Both the position numbers and the translations under genes were made by a program. Positions 1 to 9,010 of a DNA stretch of 64,000 nt are shown piece after piece (position 1 is the stretch's first letter; every line of letters begins with the position of its first letter). Below the pieces are notes generated by a model. The model did not search any database and had not been told where the DNA came from. It saw only the letters and a list, made by a program, of their open reading frames with translations. Source of the DNA: Kovacikia minuta CCNUW1 (GTDB lineage: Bacteria; Cyanobacteriota; Cyanobacteriia; Leptolyngbyales; Leptolyngbyaceae); assembly GCF_020091585.1 (NCBI RefSeq), contig NZ_CP083582.1:4536536-4600535 (forward strand), read 5' to 3'.

Positions 1-244
1 CAACTAAGATCCATTTTCTCGATCGAATGGCAAAAAATAAAAGTGGAGCAACATAGAAAACCTGTGACAGACCAAGAAAAAATCCCATTAGTCCAATCAG
101 ATCTATACTTAATCGGTTGAGGTATACAGGATTTCCAGGATTGGTGTCTAAGCTCCAAATAATGATTTCACTGTAAGCCAGAATCAAGTTAAGCCCTAAT
201 ATCAAGAAGCCTAATAGAATGCGCTTGACGGCATCTCTCTTCAC
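1..244 (-). CDS. Partial membrane protein, 3' end beyond left edge
   Basis: An open frame runs from a GTG at 244 to the left edge, about 81 residues, with no stop. The visible part has two hydrophobic segments (around ILLGFLILGLNLILAY and LIGLMGFFLGLSQVFY), consistent with a multi-pass membrane protein. I do not recognise the family. The start is uncertain: the frame stays open for about 18 codons upstream of the GTG but contains no ATG there. The two hydrophobic helices and typical cyanobacterial codon use support a real gene. Confidence 0.4.
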   Translation of the reverse strand, partial: MKRDAVKRILLGFLILGLNLILAYSEIIIWSLDTNPGNPVYLNRLSIDLIGLMGFFLGLSQVFYVAPLLFFAIRSRKWILV

Positions 245-310
245 ACAAGGCTCCAGAGATTTGATACACTGTAATGCCGCTTCAGGCGATCGCTGCTAAG
301 GAAATCAAAA

Positions 311-523
311 CTAAGATCGTTTCTCCCGCTCTTGATGGAATTTCTCCAGGAGTTCTGGAAAGTTCTTTAAGTCATCAATGGACTTTGGAGCCGGATAACT
401 TTCGCGGCGAGGTTCAGCATAGACCTTATCCATTAATTCGTGGAAAGCATCATCATCATCTCGATGAGCGAGCATATAAGCTAGCAATTCTTTGCGAGTC
501 ATTGCCTTGAAATCTGGCTTCAT
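311..523 (-). CDS. DUF6887 family small protein
   Basis: A 70-residue protein beginning MKPDFKAMTRKELLAY, with the conserved pieces HRDDDDAFHELMDK and the PAPKSIDDLKNFPELLEK tail that mark this cyanobacterial family as I know it. A longer in-frame start exists at 538, but the ATG at 523 overlaps the TAA stop of the upstream DUF6888 gene (TAATG), which points to translational coupling and fixes this start. The function is unknown. The pair is widespread in cyanobacteria and usually found together; a toxin-antitoxin-like role has no direct evidence here. Confidence 0.75.
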   Translation of the reverse strand: MKPDFKAMTRKELLAYMLAHRDDDDAFHELMDKVYAEPRRESYPAPKSIDDLKNFPELLEKFHQEREKRS

Positions 524-639
524 TAGATATACTCCCAACGTCCGTTTTGAGAGATTAAAATTGCAGTTTCCTCGCCACCCAGAAAAAAGATATCCTCCGT
601 TCGCTCATCAATTCGAACAATGTAGACTGGCAAATACAT
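523..639 (-). CDS. DUF6888 family small protein (possibly 5'-frameshifted)
   Basis: The frame encodes about 38 residues starting MYLPVYIVRIDERTEDIFFL and ending NGRWEYI, the recognisable core of DUF6888, the usual partner of DUF6887. Its stop overlaps the start of the downstream DUF6887 gene by one base. Family members are normally about 60 residues. In another frame immediately upstream, codons reading LSYWATK look like the missing N-terminal part, so a one-base indel near 640 may have split the gene. The function is unknown. Confidence 0.6.
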   Translation of the reverse strand: MYLPVYIVRIDERTEDIFFLGGEETAILISQNGRWEYI

Positions 640-845
640 GTTTAGTTGCCCAATAACTCAGGACAAAACAGGTAAATAACTGTTCTGAAGTAGGAATATA
701 AACACCCCTGAAAGCTCTCCACACTGAGTCAATTATACCGTTTGTCGCAAATTAAAGAGGGTAAAAATCCTGCTTCATGCCCTGATGTGTAGAGGGTCTT
801 ACCAATGGTAAGGTCTTGCTAGTGGAAGGATTTGAGGATTTTGAC

Positions 846-1892
846 ATGAAAGCGCAGGTGTTTCGGGGAGTTAATCAACTGAGTTACGAAGAGATTCCGA
901 CGCCGGAGGTTTTGCCGGATGAGGTGTTGGTCAAGGTTCAGGTGGTGGGGCTGTGTCAATCGGATATTAAAAAGATTCGCTATCCGCTCTACAATCCGCC
1001 GCGCATTTTTGGGCATGAAACGGCTGGGACGATCGCTGCCGTTGGCGCTGAGGTGAAAGACTGGCAGGTGGGCGATCGGGTGGTTGTTTTGCACCACATT
1101 CCTTGCATGTATTGTGCCTATTGTTTGAATGACAATTTCTCGATGTGCGAGGTCTACAAAAACATCACCACCACCGCAGGCTTTGCCCCCAGTGGGGGTG
1201 GGTTTGCCGAGTATGTCAAAGTGCCAGGGCATATCGTGCGCCAGGGTGGACTGATGACTATTCCCGACCCTGTTACTTTTGAGCAGGCAAGTTTTGTCGA
1301 GCCGACCAACTGTTGTCTGAAGGCAGTCAAAAAAGCTCAGGTACAGCCAGGAGAGACTGTTTTGATTACCGGAGCCGGGCCCATCGGGTTGATGTTTATT
1401 ATGCTGGTGAAATACTTTGGAGCACGGGCGATTGCCACCGATCTGCTTCCTAACCGCATTGAAAAAGCCCTCAGTGTCGGAGCCGACGCCGCTTTTGACG
1501 CCCGCGACCCCGAACTGCCTACCAAAATTCAATCCCTCACGCAAGGTATGGGCGTTGATACCAGTTTGCTGGCAGTTCCCAGTGAAAAGGCTTTCTTCCA
1601 AGCCCTGGATTGCACCCGTAAGGGCGGCAAAATTTTGTTCTTTGCCGAGTTTCCGGATGAAGTCGAAATTCCGCTCAATCCCAACATTCTTTACTGTCGC
1701 GAAATTGACCTGATGGGGAGCTACAGTTCCTCCTACCGGGTGCAGGCATTAGCCGCAGATATTGTATTCAATCAACGCATTGATGTGGATGCACTGGTGA
1801 GCGATCGCTATCCCCTCAAAGACCTGGCAGCCGCCGTAGAGCAGGCAGTTTCTCCCAGTTCCGAAACCTACAAAATTTTGATCTATCCCTGA
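846..1892 (+). CDS. Zinc-dependent alcohol/sorbitol-type dehydrogenase (MDR family)
   Basis: This is a 348-residue medium-chain dehydrogenase/reductase, expected to oxidise an alcohol or polyol with NAD(P) in the cytosol. The GroES-like N-domain has catalytic zinc ligands Cys37 and His57-Glu58. A structural zinc loop is formed by Cys87, Cys90, Cys93 and Cys101 (CMYCAYC...C). The nucleotide-binding Rossmann motif GAGPIG lies at 176-181. The start at 846 (MKAQVFRG) matches the family N-terminus; an in-frame ATG-like start 30 bases earlier adds atypical residues. The gene stands alone between the DUF6887/6888 pair and a convergent TonB receptor. The substrate cannot be read from the sequence. 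Confidence 0.88.
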   Translation: MKAQVFRGVNQLSYEEIPTPEVLPDEVLVKVQVVGLCQSDIKKIRYPLYNPPRIFGHETAGTIAAVGAEVKDWQVGDRVVVLHHIPCMYCAYCLNDNFSMCEVYKNITTTAGFAPSGGGFAEYVKVPGHIVRQGGLMTIPDPVTFEQASFVEPTNCCLKAVKKAQVQPGETVLITGAGPIGLMFIMLVKYFGARAIATDLLPNRIEKALSVGADAAFDARDPELPTKIQSLTQGMGVDTSLLAVPSEKAFFQALDCTRKGGKILFFAEFPDEVEIPLNPNILYCREIDLMGSYSSSYRVQALAADIVFNQRIDVDALVSDRYPLKDLAAAVEQAVSPSSETYKILIYP

Positions 1893-2106
1893 TATAGCAG
1901 TAAGGATGAAGGAAGAGGGATGAGGGATGAAGTCAAAGGTAGTAGCATCATGGCTCCTGGGTTCGCTACTTGTCCTAACCTACCTAGGTACTGCTATAGA
2001 AGGCAGAAGGAGGAAGGCAGCGAGAAAGGATAAAGGATGAAAGATTGTTTTTATCCTTTATCCTTCACCCTTTATCCTTTCCCTAATACCCGACACCTGC
2101 CACTGT

Positions 2107-4239
2107 TCAAAAACTTGCGGTTAGTCCCAGGCGGAAGGTCAATCCCGGTTGATAAATCCGATTTGCTTTTTCGTAGGTTCTATCCGCCAAATTTTCCAGG
2201 TAGACCAGGAATGCCACATTTTTGAATAGGGGAATGCGGGCATTGAGGTCCAGGTTCAGCCAGGAGGGTGAAAAATCCCTGGGATTGTCTCCCGGATTGG
2301 TGAACAAGGCTCTTCGGGAACCGCTGGAGTAGGTTGCGTACAGGTTGACCTGCCAGCCACCAGCGTCATAGCCAATGCCCGCCTGTCCCACTGAGAAGGG
2401 AACGGTACTGAGTTGCAATCCTGTTTCTGCCCCGCTGGCAATCCGGGCATCGGTGTAGGTGTAGTTAATAAAGGTAGACAGTTGCCGGGTGACCTCCCAG
2501 CGTAGGGCAACTTCTAGCCCGTTAGTGTTCACCAGTCCGATATTTTCCCAGCGTCCTGCCACAATGCCGAGGCGATCGCTGAGGCGGCTACCAAAGTAGG
2601 TCAACTGCCCGGTTAAATTGGCGGCGAGTTGGAGATCAAGTCCCGCAGTCCAGGCAGACCCAGTTTCCGGCTCCAGGTTTGGGTTGGGTAACCAGTTATG
2701 AACCGTGTCAAAAATATAGAGTTGGTCAAGCCCAGGGTTGCGGCGTACAGAAACCCAACTTCCCCGCAGACCCAGCCTGGGGGTAATGTTCCACCGTGCG
2801 CCAAAACTGGGATTGAGGGAGTCGCCAAACTCTGTGTTGAAGTTTTGCCGAAGCCCAAATTCCACCTGAACTGCGTCGATGATTTTCCAGGTGTTAAGGG
2901 CAAACAGGGCAGCATTCAAGCGATCGCGCTTTTCCTCTTGATTTAGCCCTCTCAATTGGGGGAGGGTACTCAACGCCTCCCCTTCCAGGTTTTGATTTTG
3001 CAGGTCTAAGCCATAACGCACGTGATAGCTGGGCACAACCTGCCAGTTGTGTTCTACCCTTGCAGTCAGGGCTTTTGAGTCGAGCGTGCCCTGACGGTAG
3101 AAAATGGATTGGGTCGGACCGTAGGTATTGAAATAGTCCTGATTCAATCCAACGGTTGTGGTCAAGGTGGAATCGTTTCCACCGCCAACCAATGCTTTCC
3201 AGGATAAGCCAAGGCTGAGAGCGTCGTGGTTGAGGCGATCTCGTTGGAGGGGAAATCCAAAATAAAGTAGTCCCCGCCGACTGGTAATTTTATAGGCATC
3301 CAGGCTGAGTGTATTTCTGGGGTCAATTTGGAGGGCAAGTCCGCCATAGTAGTTGGTGACATCCGTATCCCCATTGAATAGCCGTCCGTCCGGTCCCCGA
3401 TTTGCTGCTCCGATCGGAACACGATAACGATTATCGGCGGAGAATTTTTCAAAACTGAGGATATAGTTGAGCGCATCGATCGCACCAATCAGGCTGGCAC
3501 GGTAATTTTCCTGACCATAGGAGCCAAATTGCACCTGGGTATTGAATTTCGTTGGTCCACCGCCAGCCTTGGTGACGAAGTTAACAATCCCCCCAAAGGC
3601 TTCTGAGCCATAAAGCGTAGAAGCAGTACCGCTGGATAGTTCCACCTTTTCCAACGCCTCAACCGGAATGCTGTTCAGGTCAGTCGCACCATGATAGGTG
3701 TTGATGTTGGTGCCTAGCGGTCTGCCGTTGAGCAGAAACAGGTTTTGGTTAATTGTGCTGCCCCGGTAGTAGGTACCTGTGTGGATATCCGCCCCAAATC
3801 CAGCGTCATTGATCGCAAATCCGGGCAAACCCCTGAGAACTTCGGCTGCGCTGTTTGCGCCATGCCTCTGAATTTCATCCTCCGTGATCACATAAAGTGG
3901 CGTAGAACCGGAACTGGGTGGTTTCTGCCCTTCTACCACAATTTCTTCTTCTTCTAATTCCTCTTCTTCTATTACACGCTCTGGAGCCTCTAGAGGAATT
4001 GCCTGGGCAAAATTGTCCTGCATCAAAAGTCTGGCAATCCTGCTGGGAAACTCTCGTTCCCGCAGGCGAAGCATCTGAGATTTGAATTTTTGCTGGTCTA
4101 TATTTTGGTTCCAACAGACCGATCGAGTCATCGAAACAGGGGCAGGTTCTGCGATCGCCCCTTCTCCTAAGTTCGCATCCAGCCCTCCCCCTAACCCTAG
4201 TAGCAAAATACTAGATGACAAAAATCCTGATTTCATCAT
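2107..4239 (-). CDS. TonB-dependent outer-membrane receptor
   Basis: A 710-residue outer-membrane transporter for a scarce ligand such as a siderophore, cobalamin or metal chelate. It has an N-terminal hydrophobic export signal (residues about 5-25), then an acidic linker (EEEELEEEEIVVEG). The plug domain begins near residue 105 and includes the conserved LYGSEAFGGIVNFVTK segment. The long beta-barrel ends in the typical C-terminal phenylalanine (LTASF). The TonB box is not obvious. No FhuD-like binding protein, ABC transporter or TonB gene is adjacent, so the ligand is not predictable. I looked upstream for a cobalamin riboswitch and did not find its conserved core. Confidence 0.9.
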   Translation of the reverse strand: MMKSGFLSSSILLLGLGGGLDANLGEGAIAEPAPVSMTRSVCWNQNIDQQKFKSQMLRLREREFPSRIARLLMQDNFAQAIPLEAPERVIEEEELEEEEIVVEGQKPPSSGSTPLYVITEDEIQRHGANSAAEVLRGLPGFAINDAGFGADIHTGTYYRGSTINQNLFLLNGRPLGTNINTYHGATDLNSIPVEALEKVELSSGTASTLYGSEAFGGIVNFVTKAGGGPTKFNTQVQFGSYGQENYRASLIGAIDALNYILSFEKFSADNRYRVPIGAANRGPDGRLFNGDTDVTNYYGGLALQIDPRNTLSLDAYKITSRRGLLYFGFPLQRDRLNHDALSLGLSWKALVGGGNDSTLTTTVGLNQDYFNTYGPTQSIFYRQGTLDSKALTARVEHNWQVVPSYHVRYGLDLQNQNLEGEALSTLPQLRGLNQEEKRDRLNAALFALNTWKIIDAVQVEFGLRQNFNTEFGDSLNPSFGARWNITPRLGLRGSWVSVRRNPGLDQLYIFDTVHNWLPNPNLEPETGSAWTAGLDLQLAANLTGQLTYFGSRLSDRLGIVAGRWENIGLVNTNGLEVALRWEVTRQLSTFINYTYTDARIASGAETGLQLSTVPFSVGQAGIGYDAGGWQVNLYATYSSGSRRALFTNPGDNPRDFSPSWLNLDLNARIPLFKNVAFLVYLENLADRTYEKANRIYQPGLTFRLGLTASF

Positions 4240-4402
4240 TCACTCTCACGGCAAAGCAAGCTTGCTGCTACATCTCAGTGACCTAGCAACAATGCTGGCG
4301 GAAATTACCCTTAATTATTTGAAGCAAACAGGAGTGAACGTCAAAAGACAGACAGTCAAACTTCTCCTATCACAGTCCTAAATCTGTTGTGAACAAGGCT
4401 GA

Positions 4403-4422
4403 AGGATCTCGAATTAAATAAC
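4403..4422. repeat. Solo terminal inverted repeat of a GAATTAAATAAC miniature element
   Basis: The 20 bases AGGATCTCGAATTAAATAAC match the left end of the complete miniature element at 45608-45731 (AGGATCGCGAATTAAATAAC) with one difference. No partner end lies nearby. This half-element abuts the truncated 5' side of the IS110-type transposase remnant. Confidence 0.5.
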
Positions 4423-4575
4423 ACCAGCAATTCTAATCGCGATCCTGTTTGGAGTGCCCACTTTGCTCAAAGTGTGAAGTTGAAACCCCAAGCGATGATT
4501 GCAGCCTCCGCCCAACAGTTGAGTGACTTGATGCATCGCCGTCAGCAATTGGTGAACATCCAGGTCGCGGAGAAA

Positions 4576-4583
4576 AACCGTTT
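4576..4583. repeat. Target-site duplication, left copy (AACCGTTT)
   Basis: AACCGTTT at 4576-4583 is repeated at 7318-7325 on the other side of the IS21-type element. An 8-base duplication fits the 4-8 base duplications known for this family. Confidence 0.7.
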
Positions 4584-4730
4584 ATCAGATGACAATGAGG
4601 GTAGCGGATAAGTGACAGCTACATAGCGGATTTAGAACCCTGCTAAAACCGTGTTGGGTTGTTAGCTATCTGAATCAAAACCAGCAGTAGAAAAGACACT
4701 GGAGGATCACCTCATCAGGGAAAGCCTCTA

Positions 4731-6240
4731 ATGCCTGGAAAACTGATTGAAACTTATCAAGTCAGAGTGTACATGAATGCCCGAGAACTCGGTTTAACTC
4801 AAGCCGAAGCGGCTTATGTTGCCCAATTTTCAGAACGCAGTGGACAACGCATTGAATCTGGGGACTACCAACCAAACCGGGGAAAGGTGCGAGCGTGGCG
4901 AACGAGTGCCGACCCGTTAGCGGAGGTGTGGGAAAGTGAACTAGAGCCAATGCTGCGAGCGCAACCAAAGCTCAAACCGATGACACTGTTCGAATATCTG
5001 CAAACAAAATACCCTGGCAAGTACCCGCAGGTGCTGCGAACCCTACAGCGACGAGTGGCAACATGGAAAGCGCTGCATGGGTCAGCCCCAGAAGTGATGT
5101 TTGAGTTGCGGCATGAACCAGGGAGGCTGGGATTTTCCGACTTCACCGAGTTAAAGGGGATTGAGATCACCCTCAATGGTCAGCCGTTTGAGCATTTAAT
5201 CTATCACTATCGTCTGGGATACAGTGGCTGGCAATATGCCCAAATTATCCAAGGTGGGGAGAGTTTCATTGCGCTCTCCGAAGGCTTACAAAATGCTCTG
5301 TTTGCCTGTGGAGGTGCGCCAAAGCAGCACCGTACCGATAGTTTGAGTGCCGCCTATCGAAACCTGGGGGGTGTTCGGAACAAACCCTTAACGCGGTTGT
5401 ATGACGATCTGTGCCACCACTATCGGATGCAACCGACGCGAAACAACACCAGCATTGCCCATGAGAATGGGTCGATTGAGTCTCCCCATGGACACTTGAA
5501 GAATCGCATTGAGCAAGCCTTGCTGCTGCGCGGGAGTTATGAGTTCAGCAGCATTGCCGAGTATCAAGCCTTGATTAACCAGGCGGTCGATAGACTTAAC
5601 GCCCAGCACACCGAGAAGATTGAGGCTGAAAAAGCCTATTTGCAACCCTTGCCCCAAGGACGGGTCGCCGATTACGAAATCCTCACCGCCCGTGTGAGTT
5701 GCCACAGCACGATTGATGTGCGCTGTGTGTTGTATACCGTGCCTGCCCGACTGATTGGACGGCAACTTGAACTCCATCTATATCATGACCGGATTGTCGA
5801 GTATTTACATCGCCAGCAGGTGGTGGAGTTGCCTCGCATTCGAACCAGTGGCACAGGCAAACGACGTGCTCGGTGTATCAACTACCGACATGTGGCTGAA
5901 GGACTCAGGCGCAAGCCCCGAGCATTCTTGTACTGCACCTGGCAACAGGACTTACTGCCCAATGAGCAATGGCAACACCTGTGGCAACAGATGAAAACGC
6001 AGTTTGACCTCGATACCGCCGCTGTCCTGATGGTTGAAAGCTTGTATATTGCGGCTGCCGATGACAAAGAATCTCAGGTTGCCGAATACTGACATCACCA
6101 TCTGCAAACCAATACTCTGACGCTTTCAGCCTTGCAGCAACACTTTGGATTGCTCAAACCCATCCACCTGCCTCCCCTGCATCCTCCCCAACCGGATCTC
6201 GCCTCCTATGACCAACTCCTGTCCCCCACCGCCCCAACCC
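4731..6240 (+). pseudogene. istA: IstA transposase with in-frame TGA
   Basis: The DDE transposase of the IS21 family. It has an N-terminal helix-turn-helix (LGLTQAEAAYVAQFSERSGQRI), an rve-type integrase core (GRLGFSDFTELKG ... HRTDSLSAAY ... NTSIAHENGSIESPHGHLKNR) and a C-terminal beta domain. Translation from 4731 stops at TGA 6090-6092 after 453 residues. The same frame continues with family-like sequence (LQTNTLTLSALQQHFGLLKP) to about 6240, overlapping the start of istB, so the TGA looks like a nonsense change or a base-call error. Catalytic residues precede the stop, so activity cannot be excluded. Confidence 0.75.
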
Positions 6241-7017
6241 AGCCCTTACCAAAGCCTAAGTCTACACCTCAAGCAATTGCACCTCTCCCACATGCTGGTT
6301 CATTGGGAAACCCTCGAGGCTCAGGCGATGCAGGAGAGTTGGTCCTACGCGCAGTTCTTGCTGGCTCTTTGCGAATTGGAGGCTCAGCGTCGCTGGAGTG
6401 CTCGCCTGCAAAGAGCCTTAAGCCAAGCCCAACTGCCAAACGCAAAAACCCTTTCCAACTTTGACTTTTCCTGGTGTCCAAAATTCAATCCTGCCCCCTT
6501 AATGCAACTGGCAGACGATTCTACCTGGCTCACACGGGCGGAGAATCTGTTGCTCTTTGGCAGCAGTGGCGTGGGAAAAACGCATTTGGCTGCAGGTGTA
6601 GCTCGTCGCATGGTGGAGTTTGGTAAACGCGTCAAGTTCTGCTCCGCCATCGCCCTGGTGCAACATCTGCAGCACTCAAAACTGCAATTGCAACTGCAAT
6701 CCACCCTCAAAAAGCTCGACCGCTTTGACTTGCTAGTACTCGATGACCTGGGCTATGTCAAAAAGTCAGAAGCCGAAACCTCCGTTCTATTTGAACTCAT
6801 TGCCCATCGGTATGAGCGTAAGAGCTTACTGATTACGGCTAATCAACCCTTCAGTCAGTGGGATGCCATCTTTTCCGATTCCATGATGACCGTTGCAGCC
6901 GTAGACCGATTAGTTCATCATGCCCTCATTGTCGAGATTCAAGCCGATAGTTATCGTAAGCAAGCAGCGGTGGCCAAGTCAGTAGATTCCAACAAACCAG
7001 CAGCAAATCCTCAATAA
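6208..7017 (+). CDS. istB: IstB, AAA+ ATPase helper of IS21 transposition
   Basis: An ATP-binding protein of the DnaC/IstB type that assists IstA in target capture. Walker A is GSSGVGKT, Walker B is LLVLDDLGY, and the DnaC-like sensor region ITANQPFSQWDAIF is present. Typical IstB starts correspond to the ATG at 6208 (MTNSCPPPP). An in-frame start at 6145 would add 21 residues and overlaps the istA reading frame. The length of about 269 residues is normal for the family. It looks intact. Confidence 0.85.
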   Translation: MTNSCPPPPQPSPYQSLSLHLKQLHLSHMLVHWETLEAQAMQESWSYAQFLLALCELEAQRRWSARLQRALSQAQLPNAKTLSNFDFSWCPKFNPAPLMQLADDSTWLTRAENLLLFGSSGVGKTHLAAGVARRMVEFGKRVKFCSAIALVQHLQHSKLQLQLQSTLKKLDRFDLLVLDDLGYVKKSEAETSVLFELIAHRYERKSLLITANQPFSQWDAIFSDSMMTVAAVDRLVHHALIVEIQADSYRKQAAVAKSVDSNKPAANPQ

Positions 7018-7033
7018 CCTTTGCCGATCCTAG

Positions 7034-7159
7034 TTGTCGTTGCGATCTTAGTTGTCACTTTGATCCGACTTGTCATTTCGATCTGGCTTGTCATTTCGAT
7101 CTGGCTTGTCATTTCGTTCTTGACTGTCACTTCGATCTCAAGTGTCGTTCTGCGTCAAT
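7034..7159. repeat. Seven 18-base tandem repeats at the IS21 right end
   Basis: Seven units of 18 bases follow istB, with consensus close to TTGTCATTTCGATCTGGC. Units three and four (7070-7105) are identical and the outer ones diverge. The TTGTCA core recurs near both element ends, inverted at the left end. By analogy with other IS21 relatives these are probably IstA binding sites; that is inference. Confidence 0.7.
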
Positions 7160-7317
7160 GAATCCTTACTCGTTTATCCCTACATCAAGTATTGAATCTA
7201 GAAATGATTGAATCATGGCTTTTATTTCTGTGTATTTATGATGCTAAATGGGGTCTTTGCGATCCTATAAATCCGCCAAGTAGCTGTCATTTCTCAAAAA
7301 GGTAGTTGACATTTGAC

Positions 7318-7325
7318 AACCGTTT
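7318..7325. repeat. Target-site duplication, right copy (AACCGTTT)
   Basis: This is the partner of 4576-4583. Sequence to its right resumes the interrupted IS110-type transposase in frame. Confidence 0.7.
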
Positions 7326-7665
7326 GAGCCGCGTCCCAAACATCGTTCAAGCTGACATTGAAAACCATCTCAAACACCTGGAGCAACGCATTGAGTCATT
7401 GAATCAGCACATTCAAACCCTCGGACAACAGCAAGCCGACTGGCAGCCCAAAAACAAGATTTTGCAGTCAGTTAAAGGCGTCGGTCCGGTCACAGCCGCC
7501 CTCTGTTTGGTGGAACTCCCCGAACTCGGTCAGCTCTCCGAAAAACAGATCGCTTGGTTGGTAGGCGTTGCCTCCATCAATCACGACAGTGGTAAACACA
7601 AGGGCAAACGCAGCATTGCAGGTGGACGCACTCGGGTTCGCTGTGGCTTGTACATGGCAACCTGA

Positions 7666-7821
<156 letters not shown>

Positions 7822-7824
7822 TAG

Positions 7825-8052
7825 TCAAGCCTCTCAACTATCCGATTTGTCAACTCAACGACCCCCCAGAGCCGTCCAATTGTCATGCCTGTTTAGAGGG
7901 CGTAACTTTCTTCTCAATTCCGCTTGACTTTCAAGACAATCGCTACTTACCCAGTCTGCCTGGTGCCTACAGTGAAGTCACCGAGGTTGCCAACCATCCG
8001 CAGGCAACCACGATCGGAGTTCCGTTAGGTCACTTCCGTCTTACGCATTTGC
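7825..8052. mobile_element. 3' non-coding tail of the IS110-type element
   Basis: No gene is seen. It contains the 36-base stretch 7911-7946 (starting TTCTCAATTCCGCTTGACTT), which recurs with one mismatch at 12304-12339 and is therefore probably IS110-type element sequence. The element ends before a DUF4351 gene remnant at 8053. Confidence 0.45.
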
Positions 8053-8185
8053 CTGCAACCAGGTGAGTAGATCACTAACGCTGGCAAAATCTAACAGCGC
8101 ATCTGCCAGTTCCTCTAGTTTTGGGCTGGGTAGCTGCTGTATTCGGGATTGCAACTCCGGTTCAATAGCCCCCAGGCGGCGCGTA
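8053..8185 (-). pseudogene. DUF4351 tail remnant
   Basis: Read on the minus strand this encodes RRLGAIEPELQSRIQQLPSP, then KLEELADALLDFASVSDLL and TWLQA. That is the C-terminal DUF4351 domain of Rpn-type nuclease proteins and is closely similar to the tails of the two genes at 9011-10151. There is no start or nuclease domain. It was probably left behind by IS-mediated rearrangement. Confidence 0.65.
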
Positions 8186-8198
8186 AGTTGACATTTGA
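8186..8198. mobile_element. Solo IS21-type end within umuC
   Basis: AGTTGACATTTGA is identical to the right terminus of the IS21-type element at 7304-7316 and sits exactly where umuC coding sequence stops. It is probably the scar of an insertion followed by deletion. Confidence 0.45.
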
Positions 8199-8255
8199 TA
8201 CCCGCTCACAGGAGACATAGAAATTATTACAGTCCACCAGAGCAAAGACTTTCAT
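8199..8255 (-). pseudogene. umuC: umuC 5' fragment (about 19 codons)
   Basis: The fragment encodes MKVFALVDCNNFYVSCERV, the diagnostic N-terminus of the Y-family polymerase UmuC (DNA polymerase V catalytic subunit), including its first catalytic Asp. Its ATG overlaps the TGA stop of umuD by one base, the classic umuDC arrangement. Coding similarity ends abruptly at a 13-base IS21-like end, so no functional polymerase is made from here. Confidence 0.85.
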
Positions 8256-8626
8256 CACACCGGGTGAATCACAGTGATCACAACGCCCCAGACTTCAAAC
8301 TCCATTGCCGGGTCGATGGCGATTGGCTGGTAGTTGGGGTTTTCTGGAATCAGGTACAGTTTTCCCTGCTCTCGATGCAGCCGCTTGACGGTTAACTCGC
8401 CATTAATGGCAGCGATGATTACCCTGCCAGAGGTAGCTTCCAGGGCGCGATCGACGATGAGTAGATCCCCTGGATTGATGCCTGCCCCAATCATCGAATT
8501 ACCCTTGACTCGGACAAAGAAGGTTGCCGATGGATGATGAATCAGATGGCGATTCAGGTCGAGTCTGCCTTCGATAAAATCCGCTGCTGGGGAAGGGAAT
8601 CCAGCCGGAACCGTGATGATGAACAA
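8255..8626 (-). CDS. umuD: UmuD-like autoproteolytic SOS protein
   Basis: A 123-residue S24-family protein that self-cleaves after DNA damage and then supports translesion synthesis with UmuC. The Ala8-Gly9 cleavage site (VPAGFPSP) is present, as are the catalytic Ser44 (KGNSMIGAGI) and Lys81 (LTVKRL). The start is a TTG at 8626 preceded by a GAAGGA ribosome-binding site. The partner umuC is destroyed immediately downstream, so UmuD is orphaned unless another UmuC exists in the genome. A perfect cyanobacterial LexA box lies about 85 bases upstream. Confidence 0.9.
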   Translation of the reverse strand: MFIITVPAGFPSPAADFIEGRLDLNRHLIHHPSATFFVRVKGNSMIGAGINPGDLLIVDRALEATSGRVIIAAINGELTVKRLHREQGKLYLIPENPNYQPIAIDPAMEFEVWGVVITVIHPV

Positions 8627-8711
8627 AATAACCGTCCTTCAAATGAAACAGACGGCAGACTCCCCTGATAGCGTCCAAAACCCACGCTGGAATTTCGGAA
8701 ACCCTATTTAT

Positions 8712-8725
8712 AGTACATAGGTACT
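8712..8725 (-). promoter_or_regulatory. LexA (SOS) box upstream of umuD
   Basis: AGTACATAGGTACT matches the published cyanobacterial LexA consensus RGTACNNNDGTWCB at every position and is palindromic (AGTAC/GTACT). It lies 86 bases upstream of the umuD start, where a repressor would block transcription. Confidence 0.7.
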
Positions 8726-8726
8726 T

Positions 8727-9010
8727 TGCTGTCTAGTCTTTCAGGTTCATTTCCTGGCGATCAGAACACTAGTTGGTGATTGGGGAGAGGCTTTACCGAT
8801 CGATGAAGTATCAGCAAACGCAATGCCCTCGTCATTGGTTCAGGGGCAAAAGGCTGAATGGAGGAAGCGGGATGTCACCTGGGAGAATGGATGATGATTA
8901 CTGTTTATGCCATCGCTTTTACGTTCTGGCTTGCGGCTTGTCTGGGGGAATTGGATGAGGATACGGCAGGTCAGTAGGGACTTATTGGACTCCTGCAACG
9001 CTCTTTCGCA
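8727..9010. other. Intergenic, no gene recognised
   Basis: Short open frames exist here (for example 8773-8958), but their composition and lack of family features do not support coding. I see no strong structure. Confidence 0.5.

Larger units (their letters stand above)
4584..7317 (+). mobile_element. IS21-family insertion sequence (about 2.73 kb)
   Basis: The element carries istA and istB in tandem, ends in imperfect inverted repeats (TCAGATGACAA on the left, TCAAATGTCAA read inward on the right) and is flanked by the 8-base direct repeat AACCGTTT. The right side has an 18-base tandem array. Copies of the same core (TTGTCAT/CTGTCACTT) also occur near the left end in inverted orientation, as expected for transposase binding sites. 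The element landed inside an IS110-type transposase. istA carries an in-frame stop, so this copy may be inactive. Confidence 0.8.

Noticed and set aside
819-1601. 260-codon minus-strand frame opposite the alcohol dehydrogenase
   Set aside because: It lies entirely opposite a well-supported enzyme gene and has no recognisable domain.
4240-4440. Possible cobalamin riboswitch upstream of the TonB receptor
   Set aside because: A TCACTG-like motif is present, but I could not find the conserved B12 box or a convincing fold.
7034-7159. Regular short repeats as a possible CRISPR array
   Set aside because: The units are contiguous 18-mers without unique spacers, and they lie at an insertion sequence end.
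8773-8958. 62-codon plus-strand frame
   Set aside because: Unusual composition, no ribosome-binding site and no similarity known to me.
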